NCBI GenBank assembly: GCA_002345505.1
Contig: DDWJ01000018.1
Span: forward strand, 15,535-79,534
Length of the DNA stretch: 64,000 bases
Origin: Caryophanales bacterium UBA2289
GTDB lineage: Bacteria > Bacillota_I > Bacilli_A > Izemoplasmatales > Hujiaoplasmataceae
Reading direction: 5' to 3'
The translations under genes and the position numbers were made by a program. The notes beneath the pieces are model-generated. The model saw only the letters and a list, made by a program, of their open reading frames with translations. It was not told the DNA's origin and ran no database searches. Shown here in pieces: positions 44,706 through 55,009 of the stretch (its first letter is position 1; the number at the start of each line of letters is the position of its first letter).

Positions 44706-45239
44706 TTATTCTGATTTTGCTGTCTCTTCTGAATCCTTTTGTTTTGGTGCTTCCTTGCCGTTTTTGTAATCATCAACTACTTTTTTATAAACACTAAAAA
44801 TCTCATATCTAAATGCAAATAAGATGAACCATATGAATGCTGGAGCTAAAAAGATAGTTGGTCCAAATGCTACGAACAATGTCCATGTCCACTTTGACAT
44901 ATCTCTCTTTCCAGCGAAACGCCATACAAGAAAATATAGTGCTGCATAATAAGCTAACCATGCTAATATACCTAAAATTATAAAGATTACACTATTAGAA
45001 TTAATGCCTACAATTCTACTTACAAATCCCTGTAAATTAGCTGAAGCGAAATTAGCTGTTGAAAAGAAATTGTTCTTCCCGTAATTAATTAAATTGACTA
45101 CTAGATAAAACAATTGTTGGAAAATTAAAACCATTAAAGCTAAGAAAGCAATTGTTTCATATACTTTTTTTAAACTCTTTAAATCTTCAGACTCGTGTTT
45201 CAAAGTTTCTTTTAAACTCATATATTTTACCCTCCGCAA
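44706..45239 (-). CDS. four-helix membrane protein, unknown function
   Basis: 177 residues. A cytoplasmic N-terminus (LKETLKHESEDLKSLKKVYE) precedes about four hydrophobic segments, for example SVIFIILGILAWLAYYAALY and FVAFGPTIFLAPAFIWFILF. The C-terminal 35 residues are charged (YKNGKEAPKQKDSEETAKSE). I do not recognise a family. Likely co-transcribed with the downstream GtrA-like gene. AGGGTA-type ribosome site; the frame also offers an ATG 15 nt inside (MSLKET). Confidence 0.6.
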   Translation of the reverse strand: MRRVKYMSLKETLKHESEDLKSLKKVYETIAFLALMVLIFQQLFYLVVNLINYGKNNFFSTANFASANLQGFVSRIVGINSNSVIFIILGILAWLAYYAALYFLVWRFAGKRDMSKWTWTLFVAFGPTIFLAPAFIWFILFAFRYEIFSVYKKVVDDYKNGKEAPKQKDSEETAKSE

Positions 45240-45330
45240 TATATTTATATTTTTAGTATATCATCGATAATTATCTAGTAAATGCCATATGGCAAAATAA
45301 TAAACAAAATCAACTTAATATACCAACAAA

Positions 45331-45861
45331 TCAATCAGATATCTTTTGAGGTTCTGGATATTCAAACCCAAATGTATCGACAACCAAAGAAATCATTTTT
45401 TCATCTTTAAGTGGTTTATCATGAAAATCGGTTTCTGTTTTTGCGATTCTATCTACTTCATCCATACCTTCGATAACTCTTCCGAAAGCAGCATATGATC
45501 CATCTAGATGAGGTGCATCTTTATGCATAATAAAAAATTGCGAACCAGCTGAATCCATATGTTGAGATCTCGCCATAGAGATTACACCGGCTGTATGATT
45601 CAAATCATTTTCAATTCCGTTATTTGCAAATTCACCTTTAATTGAATATCCCGGGCCACCGATGCCTTTACCTTCTGGATCTCCACCTTGAATCATAAAA
45701 TTTTCAATTACACGATGGAAAATTAAATTATTATAAAAGCCCTTTTTGACAAGGTAAATAAAATTATTTACAGTATTCGGAGCTTTATCAGGATATAGTT
45801 CTAGTTTTATTAACTTGTCGCTCTTCATTTTAATTGTTACTATTGGATTTTTCATGTTCAT
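45331..45861 (-). CDS. peptidyl-prolyl cis-trans isomerase, cyclophilin type
   Basis: Protein-folding catalyst, cytoplasmic since no signal is seen. 176 residues with the cyclophilin blocks YNNLIFHRVIENFMIQGGDP (catalytic Arg/Phe), GPGYSIKGEF, GVISMARSQHMDSAGSQFFI and YAAFGRVIEGMDEVDRI. The His in HLDGSYAAFG is also conserved. The C-terminal 30 residues extend beyond the barrel. Single-gene unit with AGGAGA before the ATG. Confidence 0.95.
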   Translation of the reverse strand: MNMKNPIVTIKMKSDKLIKLELYPDKAPNTVNNFIYLVKKGFYNNLIFHRVIENFMIQGGDPEGKGIGGPGYSIKGEFANNGIENDLNHTAGVISMARSQHMDSAGSQFFIMHKDAPHLDGSYAAFGRVIEGMDEVDRIAKTETDFHDKPLKDEKMISLVVDTFGFEYPEPQKISD

Positions 45862-46016
45862 CGTCTCCTATAAATTGTATACTAAATATTAAACCATTTT
45901 TTTACATGTTTTTCACTATAATTAAAACTTTTTTTTGATATTTTCTATCCAAATGCTATTATCTCCAAAATGTTATGATAAAATATAAATCATCATATTA
46001 AATATTGAGGTTAATT

Positions 46017-47204
46017 ATGGAAAAAACTAAGAATATTAGAATTAAGGCTTTCGATCTAACTGATGAAATAATTAAAAAAACTGGACCTAGGTTAGCCGGA
46101 ACAAAGGAATCTAAACAGGCTGCGGAAATTCTAAAACAGAAAATGGATGAGTATGCTGATGAGACAAAAATTGAAGAGTTCTATCTTCATAAAGGCGCTT
46201 TTTTAGGTTGGATAAGAATCTTAGTTTCTTCTTATGTTATTGCCATTGTTTTCTTGTGGTTAAAATTACCTTTAGTTTCATTAATATTAGCTCTAATGAG
46301 TATCTTGGTTTTAGTCTTGCAGTTCTTCTTTTATCTACCTATTATTGATATATTCTATCCTAAAAGAAAAGGATATAACGCTTTAGGTTATATTGAACCT
46401 AAGAAGGAGATAAAAAATCAAGTAATAATCAGCGGTCATCATGATAGTGCCAATGTATTTAATTTCCTAATTCATCAACCCAAATTATATAATTTAAGAG
46501 TTACTGGATCGATTTTTTTTGTTATATTGTTATGTATTTTAGCGCTTCCGCTTTATTTTATCGAAAACAACGTTTTTCAATATATCATAAAGATTATTCT
46601 ATCTTCAGGATTGTTACTGATTATACAAATGTGGTTTTTCGCATCAAAAAAAGGCTCTCCGGGAGCTGGAGATAACTTAATCGCAAGTGCTATGGCGGTT
46701 GAAATAGGAAGATATTTTAGTGAAAACCGACTTGATCACACTAGAATTATTATCGCCAGTTTTGATGCAGAGGAAGAAGGATTACGTGGTGCTAGAGCCT
46801 ATGCAAAGAAACACAAGGAACTATTTAAAACCTATCCTACTACCTTGTTAAATACTGATTGTGCATATAACCTAGATGACTTATTCTTTTTAACAAGTGA
46901 TATTAATAATACAGTTGAGTTGAGTTTAGATTTAGCCAACCACTTAGTTGAAATCGCAAATAATAAAGGCTATAAAGCGATCTCTAAACCAATTGCATTT
47001 TTAACTGGAGGCACTGACGCTGGCGAACTAGCAAAAGTGGGTGTAAAATCGACTACTCTAATTGGTATGCCTTGGAGCAATGACGCTCGTTCAAATGTTT
47101 ACCATACACCATATGATACTTTAGATAACGTTGACCCAAAAATAATAGAAGCATCAATTGATATCTTTATTGAGTATATAGAAAGAAACAATCTTAATAA
47201 TTAA
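46017..47204 (+). CDS. M28-family metallopeptidase with membrane segments
   Basis: Zn-dependent aminopeptidase fold. VIISGHHDSANVF supplies the first metal ligands, SPGAGDNLIASAMAVEIGRY the bridging Asp, IASFDAEEEGLRGARAYAKK the catalytic Glu pair, and YHTPYDTLDNVDP the last His. Two pairs of hydrophobic segments (about 70-115 and 165-205) split the peptidase domain, so it is a membrane-bound form with the active site probably facing the cytoplasm. Start ATG 46017 has GAGGT 6 nt upstream; the TTG at 46005 is less likely. 395 residues. Terminator is 16 nt after the stop. Confidence 0.85.
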   Translation: MEKTKNIRIKAFDLTDEIIKKTGPRLAGTKESKQAAEILKQKMDEYADETKIEEFYLHKGAFLGWIRILVSSYVIAIVFLWLKLPLVSLILALMSILVLVLQFFFYLPIIDIFYPKRKGYNALGYIEPKKEIKNQVIISGHHDSANVFNFLIHQPKLYNLRVTGSIFFVILLCILALPLYFIENNVFQYIIKIILSSGLLLIIQMWFFASKKGSPGAGDNLIASAMAVEIGRYFSENRLDHTRIIIASFDAEEEGLRGARAYAKKHKELFKTYPTTLLNTDCAYNLDDLFFLTSDINNTVELSLDLANHLVEIANNKGYKAISKPIAFLTGGTDAGELAKVGVKSTTLIGMPWSNDARSNVYHTPYDTLDNVDPKIIEASIDIFIEYIERNNLNN

Positions 47205-47220
47205 ATTTAATATAAAATAA

Positions 47221-47256
47221 AACATCTTCCTATTCGTAAAGGAAGATGTTTTTTTA
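47221..47256. terminator. bidirectional terminator, M28 peptidase / potD
   Basis: AACATCTTCCT (47221-47231) pairs with AGGAAGATGTT (47240-47250), then T6. Confidence 0.88.
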
Positions 47257-47273
47257 TAGTCAAAAAAATTAAA

Positions 47274-48365
47274 TTAACTAATTCTAACAGCGTTTAATAT
47301 CGTATTAAGCTTTTGTGCATGCTCTGAACCTAAATATTTAAATACTTCGCGTGAAGAACCTTCTGGTTGTGGGTAATAATGGTCATAATCATATCCATAA
47401 TCATTAACCATCACATCATAAACTTCGCTAATTACTGGAGTATAACCAACCCAATCTGCATTCTCAGCTGCATTGTCAATATCTAAGAAAAAATTAATAA
47501 ACTTATGAGCTAAATCTGTGTTTTTACTTGTATTAGGTATAACAAATGCATCTATCCAAATATTAGTGTGATTTGGTGCAAAATAATCGAATTCGATATC
47601 TGTTTCTTCCTCTTCATATTCAAACACCATTTCGAAATAGTCTCCTGAATAAACTAGTGCTAAATCCAAATTCCCCTTAGCTACATCACCCTTTAAGTCA
47701 TCTTGCCCAAAACGAATTGATCCTAAACTTTTAGCTAAAGCTGTTTCGATTAAAGTTTCGGCTTCACCCAATTGAGCATCATTATTACTATTAACACTAT
47801 ACCCCAAACACATCAATGCAGCACCGATAGTGTCTCGAGGTGAATCATATAGACCAACTCTAAAATCATTGGTTTCATCAAATAATGTACAAAATCCACC
47901 ATTCTCACTTTCTAAAGCTGTTTTAACAAGTTCGTTGTTGGTATTATACATAATCCCTACTGTTCCGAAAAAATAAGGAACTAAATATTGACCAAAATCT
48001 TCTTCTTCGTACAAAACTTTTGCGTCTTCAAAGAATTCTACACTTTCTAAATTAGTCAATAAATTATAATTAATCGGTAACAACAGATTTTCTTGAGATA
48101 GTTTGTCAATCATATATTCAGAAGGGATCATGATGTCATAATCGGTGATTCCTTGTTTTAATTTAATTTCCATTTCTTCATTTGAACCAACTTCTTCATA
48201 TACAACTTTAACATTGTTCTCAGTTTCAAACTTATCAATGAGATCAGGGTTCATATACTCTCCCCAGTTCAAAACATACAGTTTTTCTTTAGAACTGCAA
48301 CCAACTAACGAAACGCTAAACATAACAAATACGGCTAAAACAGATATAATTACACTCTTTCTCAT
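47274..48365 (-). CDS. potD: spermidine/putrescine-binding lipoprotein
   Basis: Extracytoplasmic receptor of the polyamine ABC importer. Lipobox VSLVGC at residues 18-23. LYVLNWGEYMNPDLIDKFET is the typical opening; YDIMIPSEYMIDKLSQENLL, VPYFFGTVGIMYNT and the C-terminal NTDLAHKFINFFLDIDNAAE are characteristic. Aromatic and acidic residues for polyamine binding (WGEY, SPRDT region) are kept. Last gene of the potABCD operon, 4 nt after potC. Confidence 0.93.
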   Translation of the reverse strand: MRKSVIISVLAVFVMFSVSLVGCSSKEKLYVLNWGEYMNPDLIDKFETENNVKVVYEEVGSNEEMEIKLKQGITDYDIMIPSEYMIDKLSQENLLLPINYNLLTNLESVEFFEDAKVLYEEEDFGQYLVPYFFGTVGIMYNTNNELVKTALESENGGFCTLFDETNDFRVGLYDSPRDTIGAALMCLGYSVNSNNDAQLGEAETLIETALAKSLGSIRFGQDDLKGDVAKGNLDLALVYSGDYFEMVFEYEEEETDIEFDYFAPNHTNIWIDAFVIPNTSKNTDLAHKFINFFLDIDNAAENADWVGYTPVISEVYDVMVNDYGYDYDHYYPQPEGSSREVFKYLGSEHAQKLNTILNAVRIS

Positions 48366-48369
48366 TTAC

Positions 48370-49167
48370 CTACCCTCTCACTTTCTTTTGTGTTTGATTT
48401 GAACGATTAAACAAGATCATAAGACCCATAGTTAATACAACAACTAAGCTATTATAGGCAAAAACAGTAGGGCTTATTTGTCTTTTTGCTAATCGCGAAT
48501 AAATTAATGTACTTACATTATGAAACTCTCCTTGTTTCATAAAATAACTGATTATGAAGTCATCTATACTCATCGTGAACGCAATTAATGCTCCGGCAAT
48601 CATTCCGATTTTAATGCTTGGAATTATTACACGAACAATTGCTTGAAACTTTGTAGCTCCCAAATCAAGAGCTGCATCAAATAAATTTGGATCTAGTTGT
48701 TTTAGCTTTGGAAGAACACTCAAAATAACAAATGGTAACGTGAAGAATATATGAGCTAACAACATTGTTGGAAAACCAAAGGTCATTCTAAAAAATCTAA
48801 AAATAATAAATAACATGATTCCTGTTACGATATCTGGATTTACTACAGGCACATTATTTAAAACCATCATTCTAACTCTATTTTTCTTCTTCAAACTATG
48901 AATTCCAATAGCGAATGCGGTACCCAAGATTGTACTAATTGTAGTTGCTAAAAGTGCAATTTGCAAAGTTACAATAATAGCATCAACCAACTGTTGATCA
49001 TTGATAATCTCTTGATACCATCTAAATGTTAATTTAAAACTATCATAATTATATTGTGAACCATGAATACTTATAAGAATTATTACCAAAATTGGTAAAT
49101 ATACAATTGCAAAAGTGAAAATTGTTAAAACCACCTGCAATGTTGATCCATAAAGATTCTTTTTCAT
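48370..49167 (-). CDS. potC: spermidine/putrescine ABC transporter permease PotC
   Basis: Six-helix inner permease, 265 residues. The EAA-like loop is DAALDLGATKFQAIVRVIIP followed by SIKIGMIAGALIAFTMSIDD, the PotC signature. N-terminal TIFTFAIVYLPILVIILISI is helix 1. It starts within the potB stop (4-nt overlap). Works with PotB as a heterodimer energised by PotA. Confidence 0.93.
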   Translation of the reverse strand: MKKNLYGSTLQVVLTIFTFAIVYLPILVIILISIHGSQYNYDSFKLTFRWYQEIINDQQLVDAIIVTLQIALLATTISTILGTAFAIGIHSLKKKNRVRMMVLNNVPVVNPDIVTGIMLFIIFRFFRMTFGFPTMLLAHIFFTLPFVILSVLPKLKQLDPNLFDAALDLGATKFQAIVRVIIPSIKIGMIAGALIAFTMSIDDFIISYFMKQGEFHNVSTLIYSRLAKRQISPTVFAYNSLVVVLTMGLMILFNRSNQTQKKVRG

Positions 49168-49976
49168 AATAACGTTTCACCTTCCTTATCAAAGCGAACA
49201 ATTAACATGAAAAATCCCAACATTACAATCATAACTACAAAAGATACTGTAGCTGCAGTTGAAAAAGAACCTCTGAATATCTCTTTTTCAATTAAATTAC
49301 CTAATAAAATTGTTGTTCCGCCACCAATTCTTTCTGGTAGAGCAAAAGCTGTCATTGCAGGTAAAAGTGTCATAATAATACCGCTGACGATTCCGCCTAA
49401 AGACAGAGGTAGAGTTACTTTGTAAAAAGATTGAAAAGAATTAGCTCCTAAATCTCTACTTGCTTCAATATACCCATGATCCATTTTATCTAAAACTGCA
49501 TATATTGGGAAAATCATAAATGGTAAATACATCGAAACCATTGCGATTATTATTGCTATATCAGACCCAATCATATCAAAACTTAAGTTGAACAAGTTAA
49601 GAATAGATACTGGCTTAAATACATTTTCCCAAGCAATAATTCTTACAATCATATTTGACCAAATAGGAACTATTAATAATGCAACATACAATGTTTTATT
49701 CTTGCTTTTTATATTAGCAAAAAAATAAGCAACTGGATATCCTACTGCAAGGCATATTACAGTTGTAATCCCTGCAAATTTTATACTATTTTTAAAAGCG
49801 TTTAAAAAAATCGGATCTGTCAAGAATCTTAAAGAATCAAAGGTGAATCTAAAAGTATAAGAATTGAATATGTGAAAAGTCGATATTGTCGCTAAAACAA
49901 TAAACAAGAAAGGAATAATAATCAGTACGGTTAACCAAGCGATATAAGGATATATCAACCGTCTTAGACTCTTCAT
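49164..49976 (-). CDS. potB: spermidine/putrescine ABC transporter permease PotB
   Basis: 270 residues, six helices. The EAA loop is [20 protein letters not shown] followed by [20 protein letters not shown] and [20 protein letters not shown], as in PotB. Starts within the potA stop (4-nt overlap) and its stop overlaps potC, showing tight translational coupling. Confidence 0.93.
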   Translation of the reverse strand: MKSLRRLIYPYIAWLTVLIIIPFLFIVLATISTFHIFNSYTFRFTFDSLRFLTDPIFLNAFKNSIKFAGITTVICLAVGYPVAYFFANIKSKNKTLYVALLIVPIWSNMIVRIIAWENVFKPVSILNLFNLSFDMIGSDIAIIIAMVSMYLPFMIFPIYAVLDKMDHGYIEASRDLGANSFQSFYKVTLPLSLGGIVSGIIMTLLPAMTAFALPERIGGGTTILLGNLIEKEIFRGSFSTAATVSFVVMIVMLGFFMLIVRFDKEGETLL

Positions 49977-51001
49977 CTAAGCATCACATGAATGTCTTCT
50001 TTATCAAATGATAAAGAGACTTTATTTCCGACTAACTGCGGATCTGTAGAATGAATTATGTATTCCCTACCGTTAACATCAACAATAATTTCATAGTGAA
50101 CACCTTTGAAGATAATATCTGTGACAACGCCATTGATTCCACCATTTACAGGTTTAAGTTCGATATCCTCAGGTCTTAGTACTACTTCTATTTCTGCGTT
50201 ATCATCAAAACCTTTATCAACGCATTCGAATTCATATCCTTCAAATTTAACCAAATAATCTTTAAGCATAATTCCAGGAATAATGTTTGACTCTCCGATA
50301 AAGGAAGCTATGAATTTGTTTTTTGGTTCATTATAAATATCTTGTGGCGTACCAATCTGTAGTATTTCTCCTTGATTCATAACTACCACAGTATCACTCA
50401 TCGTTAAAGCTTCTTCTTGATCATGAGTAACAAAAACAAAGGTAATACCCAAAGCTCTTTGCATTTCCTTTAGCTCATATTGCATATCTTGACGAAGTTT
50501 TAAATCTAAAGCGGCTAAAGGTTCGTCAAGCAAAAGAAGTCTTGGCTTATTAACCACCGCTCTAGCAATCGCAACCCTTTGTTGCTGCCCACCACTAAGT
50601 GTTTTTACGTTTCTTGATTCAAAACCTTCGAGCTTAACTAATTTAAGAGCTTCTTTTACAGCTTTTTCAATATCGTCCTTAGGCATTTTCTTTAATTTCA
50701 GACCAAAAGCGATGTTATTATAAACATCGAGATGTGGGAATAATGCATATTTCTGAAACACTGTGTTTATTGGTCGTTCATGAGGTGGAATATCGTCAAT
50801 AATATTGCCGTCAAACTTAACAATTCCCGCATCCTTGGACTCAAATCCGGCAAGAATTCTTAAAAGAGTTGTTTTTCCACAACCGGAAGGACCTAATAGA
50901 GTAATAAACTCATTTTCTCTTATGTAAAGGTTAATCGACTTCAATACTAAAGTATCATCAAACGATTTTGTTAATCCTTCAATTTCGATTAGTTTTTTCA
51001 A
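49973..51001 (-). CDS. potA: spermidine/putrescine ABC transporter ATPase
   Basis: Energises polyamine import. Walker [20 protein letters not shown]-loop [20 protein letters not shown], signature [16 protein letters not shown], Walker [13 protein letters not shown], His [13 protein letters not shown]; a C-terminal TOBE domain follows (about 260-342). The TTG at 51001 has GGAGG 5 nt upstream and is preferred; the in-frame TTG at 51013 overlaps that ribosome site. First gene of potABCD. Confidence 0.95.
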   Translation of the reverse strand: MKKLIEIEGLTKSFDDTLVLKSINLYIRENEFITLLGPSGCGKTTLLRILAGFESKDAGIVKFDGNIIDDIPPHERPINTVFQKYALFPHLDVYNNIAFGLKLKKMPKDDIEKAVKEALKLVKLEGFESRNVKTLSGGQQQRVAIARAVVNKPRLLLLDEPLAALDLKLRQDMQYELKEMQRALGITFVFVTHDQEEALTMSDTVVVMNQGEILQIGTPQDIYNEPKNKFIASFIGESNIIPGIMLKDYLVKFEGYEFECVDKGFDDNAEIEVVLRPEDIELKPVNGGINGVVTDIIFKGVHYEIIVDVNGREYIIHSTDPQLVGNKVSLSFDKEDIHVMLR

Positions 51002-51179
51002 TTTTTCCTCCAAACAAAAGATATTAGCAGTAAAAAATTATATTTTATTACAATGCAATAAACCATATGCTCACTAAACTAAATCTTTTAAAAAATACTA
51101 CCCCTTTATTGTAATGTCAAGTAACACAAAATCAATACCGGGGTATTCTTTTATTATTATATCATAATAATACTTTTTT

Positions 51180-52550
51180 TTACTTCAAAACTTTTTTGAT
51201 TAAAGCTTCTTTTTTCTTTGAAATTGGCAAGTATCTAATTGGCAAATCAATAAGATTAGATTTTTTTATAATGCTGCGGTAATGTGTAAAAGTTTTAAAA
51301 CTAGCTTTACCGTGATAATTACCCATTCCGCTATCCCCTACTCCGCCAAAAGGCAAGTAATCACTTGCGACTTGCATAATTGTATCATTTATGCAACCGC
51401 CACCAAATTGGCAATTATTTAAAAAGCCATTAATTGTGTTTTTTGATGTCGCAAATAAATAAAAAGCTAGAGGATGAGGTCTCGCGTTAACAAAGTTAAT
51501 TGCCTCATTTAAATTATCGTAAGAAATAACTGGTAATATCGGTCCAAATATTTCCTCTTGCATCACTGGTGAACTAGGATCAACATTCTTAAGAATAGTA
51601 GGACAAATTCTTAAAGTTTCTTTATCGCCGTAACCACCAAATTCAATATCTTGATTTTCTATTAAACCAATTAGTCTTTGATAATGCTTTTCATTGATGA
51701 TTTTTCCAAAGTCAGGATTAGTTAAAGGTTGATCACCTAAAAAATCTTTGATGTAAAAAATTAGTTTCTCAATTAGTTCCTTTTCTTTCGACTTATCGAC
51801 TAAGATATAATCTGGCGCAACACAAGTTTGTCCTGAATTAATCAATTTTCCAAAAACTATTCTTTTTGCTGCTAAATCGATTTTTGCATCTTCAGTTACG
51901 ATTGTCGGACTCTTTCCTCCCAGTTCTAAACTTACTGGGGTCAAATTTTTAGATGCCTTTTCCATAACAATTTTTCCAACCGATGTGCTACCGGTAAAGA
52001 ATATATAGTCGAACCTCTGATTTAAAAGATCTTGGTTTTCTTCTCTTCCTCCCTTAACGACAGCGACAAATTCTTGAGAATAAATTTCTGAAATCATTTT
52101 TTCAATTACATCAGAAGTAACTGGGCTATAATTGCTCGGCTTTATTACAACAGTATTACCAGCGGCTATTGCTCCGGCAAGTGGTGCTAATGTCAAGTAT
52201 ATCGGATAGTTCCAAGGACTCATTATAAGTGTTACACCGTAAGGGAAAGGTGAAATAAAACTCTTAGCAGGGAAGTTAGTTATTTCAGTTCGTACTCTTT
52301 TATCTTTCATTAATTTTTTTAAGTGTTTAAGTAAATATTTAATCTCTTTTAAGGTCACGCCTATCTCTGAAAGATAAGCTTCGCCAGAAGCTTTGTTTAA
52401 ATCTTTAAGAAGTGCTTCCTTAATATTATTCTCATTGGCAACAATTCCGTTATATAGTTGTTTTAGGGCTTTTTTCCGATTTTCAAAGTTTCTAGATTCT
52501 CCTAAATTGTAATAATCTCTCTGTTTATTAACTAAATCGCTTATCTTCAT
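51180..52550 (-). CDS. NAD(P)-dependent aldehyde dehydrogenase
   Basis: ALDH superfamily, 456 residues, class 3/YwdH-like short form. N-terminal MSPWNYPIYLTLAPLAGAIA followed by AGNTVVIKPS binds cofactor; FFTGSTSVGKIVMEKA, VSLELGGKSPTIV (catalytic Glu) and INSGQTCVAPDYILVD (catalytic Cys) are all present. The C-terminal basic tail with hydrophobic residues (SIIKKSNLIDLPIRYLPISK) is like that of membrane-associated fatty-aldehyde dehydrogenases. Likely oxidises fatty or lipid-derived aldehydes (inference). 20 nt downstream of the DUF2804 gene, probable operon. Confidence 0.92.
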   Translation of the reverse strand: MKISDLVNKQRDYYNLGESRNFENRKKALKQLYNGIVANENNIKEALLKDLNKASGEAYLSEIGVTLKEIKYLLKHLKKLMKDKRVRTEITNFPAKSFISPFPYGVTLIMSPWNYPIYLTLAPLAGAIAAGNTVVIKPSNYSPVTSDVIEKMISEIYSQEFVAVVKGGREENQDLLNQRFDYIFFTGSTSVGKIVMEKASKNLTPVSLELGGKSPTIVTEDAKIDLAAKRIVFGKLINSGQTCVAPDYILVDKSKEKELIEKLIFYIKDFLGDQPLTNPDFGKIINEKHYQRLIGLIENQDIEFGGYGDKETLRICPTILKNVDPSSPVMQEEIFGPILPVISYDNLNEAINFVNARPHPLAFYLFATSKNTINGFLNNCQFGGGCINDTIMQVASDYLPFGGVGDSGMGNYHGKASFKTFTHYRSIIKKSNLIDLPIRYLPISKKKEALIKKVLK

Positions 52551-52570
52551 AATCTTTATCTATCCCTTCT

Positions 52571-53599
52571 TTAATAATGATTTGTAATCTTTTCGGCAAA
52601 ACCGATTTGATCTACAATTTCAATTTTTTTACCATCATCTAATATTAGAAATCCATTGAATTTTCCAAAGACTTGATGTCCAAAATTTTTGATAATAATT
52701 AAATTCGTATTATCAACACGATCCAATAGAGGTGTCATTGTAAGTTTTAGTCGATTGTCATTAGAAGTAAATTTCCATGGTTTTAAAAAATCACTTTCAT
52801 CAATTTCAAACAATACTTCATCTAATTTATGAGCCTTACCATTATAAAATATCATATTTTCTGTTGCTCTTGAAGTGTCGCCAAAACCATAACCGATATT
52901 AAAGCCAACTCTTACCCCTTCTACAAAGCAAGATAAAGATCCCCAATACCATGTGTTTTTATAAGTCCATACACCTCTACCCCAATCTAATACTCCCAAA
53001 TCTTTATCGTCTACGAAATCATAAGATTTGTCACCGATAGATACTACCCCACTCACATTCATACAGTTAATTTTTTGATTATAGTAAAATCTAGTTGGAT
53101 TCTCTTTGAAAGGTGTTGCGATTAGCATCCTATCATCTTCATCATGTTTCTTAAAGCTTAAATCAGCATGAAAATCTTTTCCTTCGATGAAATTCTTAAT
53201 TTTCACTTTGATAAATCGATCCTTATGACGATTGAAAAATACAAAACTATGAGTTTTATCTTTATAAATTACATCTCCATTATCTGCTGAATTAGGCAAA
53301 TTGAGTTTACCGAAGGTAAAGAATTTCATCTTGGTTTTTTTTGTTTCTTTGCCGGTAACAAAATCAAGGAGACTTGCATTTATTAAAGCCATATAGCCAA
53401 GATCAGCCACCGTGAAACTAAAAGCGTAATCTTCTGAAAATGCGCAGTAATAATCCCACTCTTTAATTCTCCACTTCGATGCTTTAATCATTTTTCGATT
53501 ATAATTAAAAATTTCCTTTAATGCGTATCCTGGTTCAGCTAAATAACCTTTATCATCAAGCAAATCTCTTTGCCTGTTTATTCGATGATTCATCTTCAT
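52571..53599 (-). CDS. DUF2804-domain protein
   Basis: 342 residues, beta-rich. Family markers: MNHRINRQRDLLDDKGYLAE opening, GYMALINASLLDF, KDLGVLDWGRGVWTYKNTWY followed by WGSLSCFVEGVRVGFNIGYG, and ATENMIFYNGKAHKLDEV. It belongs to the lipocalin-like/hydroxyneurosporene-synthase-type fold whose bacterial members are uncharacterised. No signal peptide. Co-directional with, and 20 nt upstream of, the aldehyde dehydrogenase, which suggests lipid-related work. GGAGG precedes the ATG. Confidence 0.82.
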   Translation of the reverse strand: MKMNHRINRQRDLLDDKGYLAEPGYALKEIFNYNRKMIKASKWRIKEWDYYCAFSEDYAFSFTVADLGYMALINASLLDFVTGKETKKTKMKFFTFGKLNLPNSADNGDVIYKDKTHSFVFFNRHKDRFIKVKIKNFIEGKDFHADLSFKKHDEDDRMLIATPFKENPTRFYYNQKINCMNVSGVVSIGDKSYDFVDDKDLGVLDWGRGVWTYKNTWYWGSLSCFVEGVRVGFNIGYGFGDTSRATENMIFYNGKAHKLDEVLFEIDESDFLKPWKFTSNDNRLKLTMTPLLDRVDNTNLIIIKNFGHQVFGKFNGFLILDDGKKIEIVDQIGFAEKITNHY

Positions 53600-53686
53600 A
53601 CAAAACCTCCAAAATCAATTGCATAACTTAATTTAATTATAACTATTTTTATAAGCAAAAACAATTGATTAACAAAATTAAAAAAA

Positions 53687-53713
53687 GAAGTTATTCCGAT
53701 AAAGAATAACTTC
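53687..53713 (-). terminator. terminator of the redox lipoprotein cluster
   Basis: GAAGTTATTC (53687-53696) pairs with GAATAACTTC (53704-53713). On the minus strand T7 follows. Confidence 0.88.
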
Positions 53714-53720
53714 AAAATTC

Positions 53721-54923
53721 TTATAATAATATTTGAGGAAAGAAAATTAATATTATACCTAAAACAAACATAATTATTCCCCCAAACAGATTGGAATACT
53801 TTGCGTATTTACTTGATATACCGGTAACTTTAAATGTAATAACCGCTATCGTGAAAATCAACAAATCATCAAACATGAAGAAGATCACATAAACTAGAAT
53901 ATACATTGCTGATTGAAATGAAGATAAATCATTATATGCAAGCATAGTGGTATAGATTACTGGTAGTCCTGCTGAACACGCTAGTTCAATAACGTTTACA
54001 GTTATTGCTATTCCGGCAATACCTAAAATAGCCAACCAAAGATTATTATTGTTAATTACTTTTTTAGCTCTTACAATTAATTTCCTTTTGCTTTCTACCG
54101 AAGTCACTTCACAACCGCTATCTATTTTTCGCTGTCTATTAAAGTGTCTTAAACTTATAAATGAGAAAACGAGAGCTAATATCCCAATAAAAATTTGGAA
54201 AGCTTGGATTAGCGCAACTTGTATAACTAATTGCAACCATGACATCATTATAATGTAGTAGACAATTCCGCTTGTTAATACAAAAGTTAACCCTAAAATC
54301 CAAATTTTCTTACGATCTTTTAAGTTTATTAACATCGTAATTAAGAATATCAAAATCCACATTGCACACGGATTAAAACCGTCAATTAAACCGATAAATA
54401 CTGCTCCTAATAGTAAAGAAAATGAAGCTAACTCAATTTCACCAATAAGAGGTAAAGTCACAGTTCTTCCGCCATTGAAGTCTTCTGTCAAAAAATCGCT
54501 TGGTAAAACAACTTCGTTATTTTTAATCTTTTCAACAATATCTGAATAATCTGGGTTATCCAAGTAATAATTAACAACTTTATCAATATCAGCTTTAATT
54601 TCATATAGACCCTGTAAATCCTTACCACCAATAATTATATAAGGGTAAGCTAAGTTATCTCGGTTGAAGGTTTCCGTAACTTCGATAAACCAATCTTCGT
54701 ATTCTCCGCCTTCTAAAACATTATATTTGACTAATGTAATATAATCTTTATCAACCAAGTACTCATCTAAAAAAGAAGTTACTTCTCGACAAACAGTACA
54801 TGTTGAAGAATAAAAGTAATGAACAACAATTTCATCATCTTCAACTACTTCTGCTGCATTTATATTAACTGGTATTAAAAAAAGCAATAATAATCCCAAT
54901 ATTAATTTTAAGTAAATTTTCAT
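53721..54923 (-). CDS. thioredoxin-CcdA fusion (membrane thiol-redox protein)
   Basis: 400 residues. Signal segment, then an extracytoplasmic thioredoxin-like domain with FYSSTCTVCREVTSFLDEYL (CxxC), followed by six transmembrane helices of the CcdA/DsbD type (LLGAVFIGLIDGFNPCAMWI, with the conserved Pro-Cys; and IAITVNVIELACSAGLPVIY, with a second Pro-adjacent Cys). It would carry electrons from cytoplasmic thioredoxin to thiols outside. ATG 54923 is chosen because GAGGG lies 8 nt upstream; upstream ATGs overlap that site. Downstream end of the redox cluster. Confidence 0.85.
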   Translation of the reverse strand: MKIYLKLILGLLLLFLIPVNINAAEVVEDDEIVVHYFYSSTCTVCREVTSFLDEYLVDKDYITLVKYNVLEGGEYEDWFIEVTETFNRDNLAYPYIIIGGKDLQGLYEIKADIDKVVNYYLDNPDYSDIVEKIKNNEVVLPSDFLTEDFNGGRTVTLPLIGEIELASFSLLLGAVFIGLIDGFNPCAMWILIFLITMLINLKDRKKIWILGLTFVLTSGIVYYIIMMSWLQLVIQVALIQAFQIFIGILALVFSFISLRHFNRQRKIDSGCEVTSVESKRKLIVRAKKVINNNNLWLAILGIAGIAITVNVIELACSAGLPVIYTTMLAYNDLSSFQSAMYILVYVIFFMFDDLLIFTIAVITFKVTGISSKYAKYSNLFGGIIMFVLGIILIFFPQILL

Positions 54924-54946
54924 AAGCATATCCCTCATAAATAATA

Positions 54947-54998
54947 AAAATATCCAAAATAATTATAACATAATTCTGTTATAATTCATGGATATTTT
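54947..54998 (-). terminator. hairpin between thioredoxin-like lipoprotein and CcdA genes
   Basis: AAAATATCCA (54947-54956) pairs with TGGATATTTT (54989-54998); an inner AT-rich stem also forms. On the minus strand T-rich sequence follows, so partial or full termination is likely. Confidence 0.7.
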
Positions 54999-55009
54999 AT
55001 TAAGTGTAA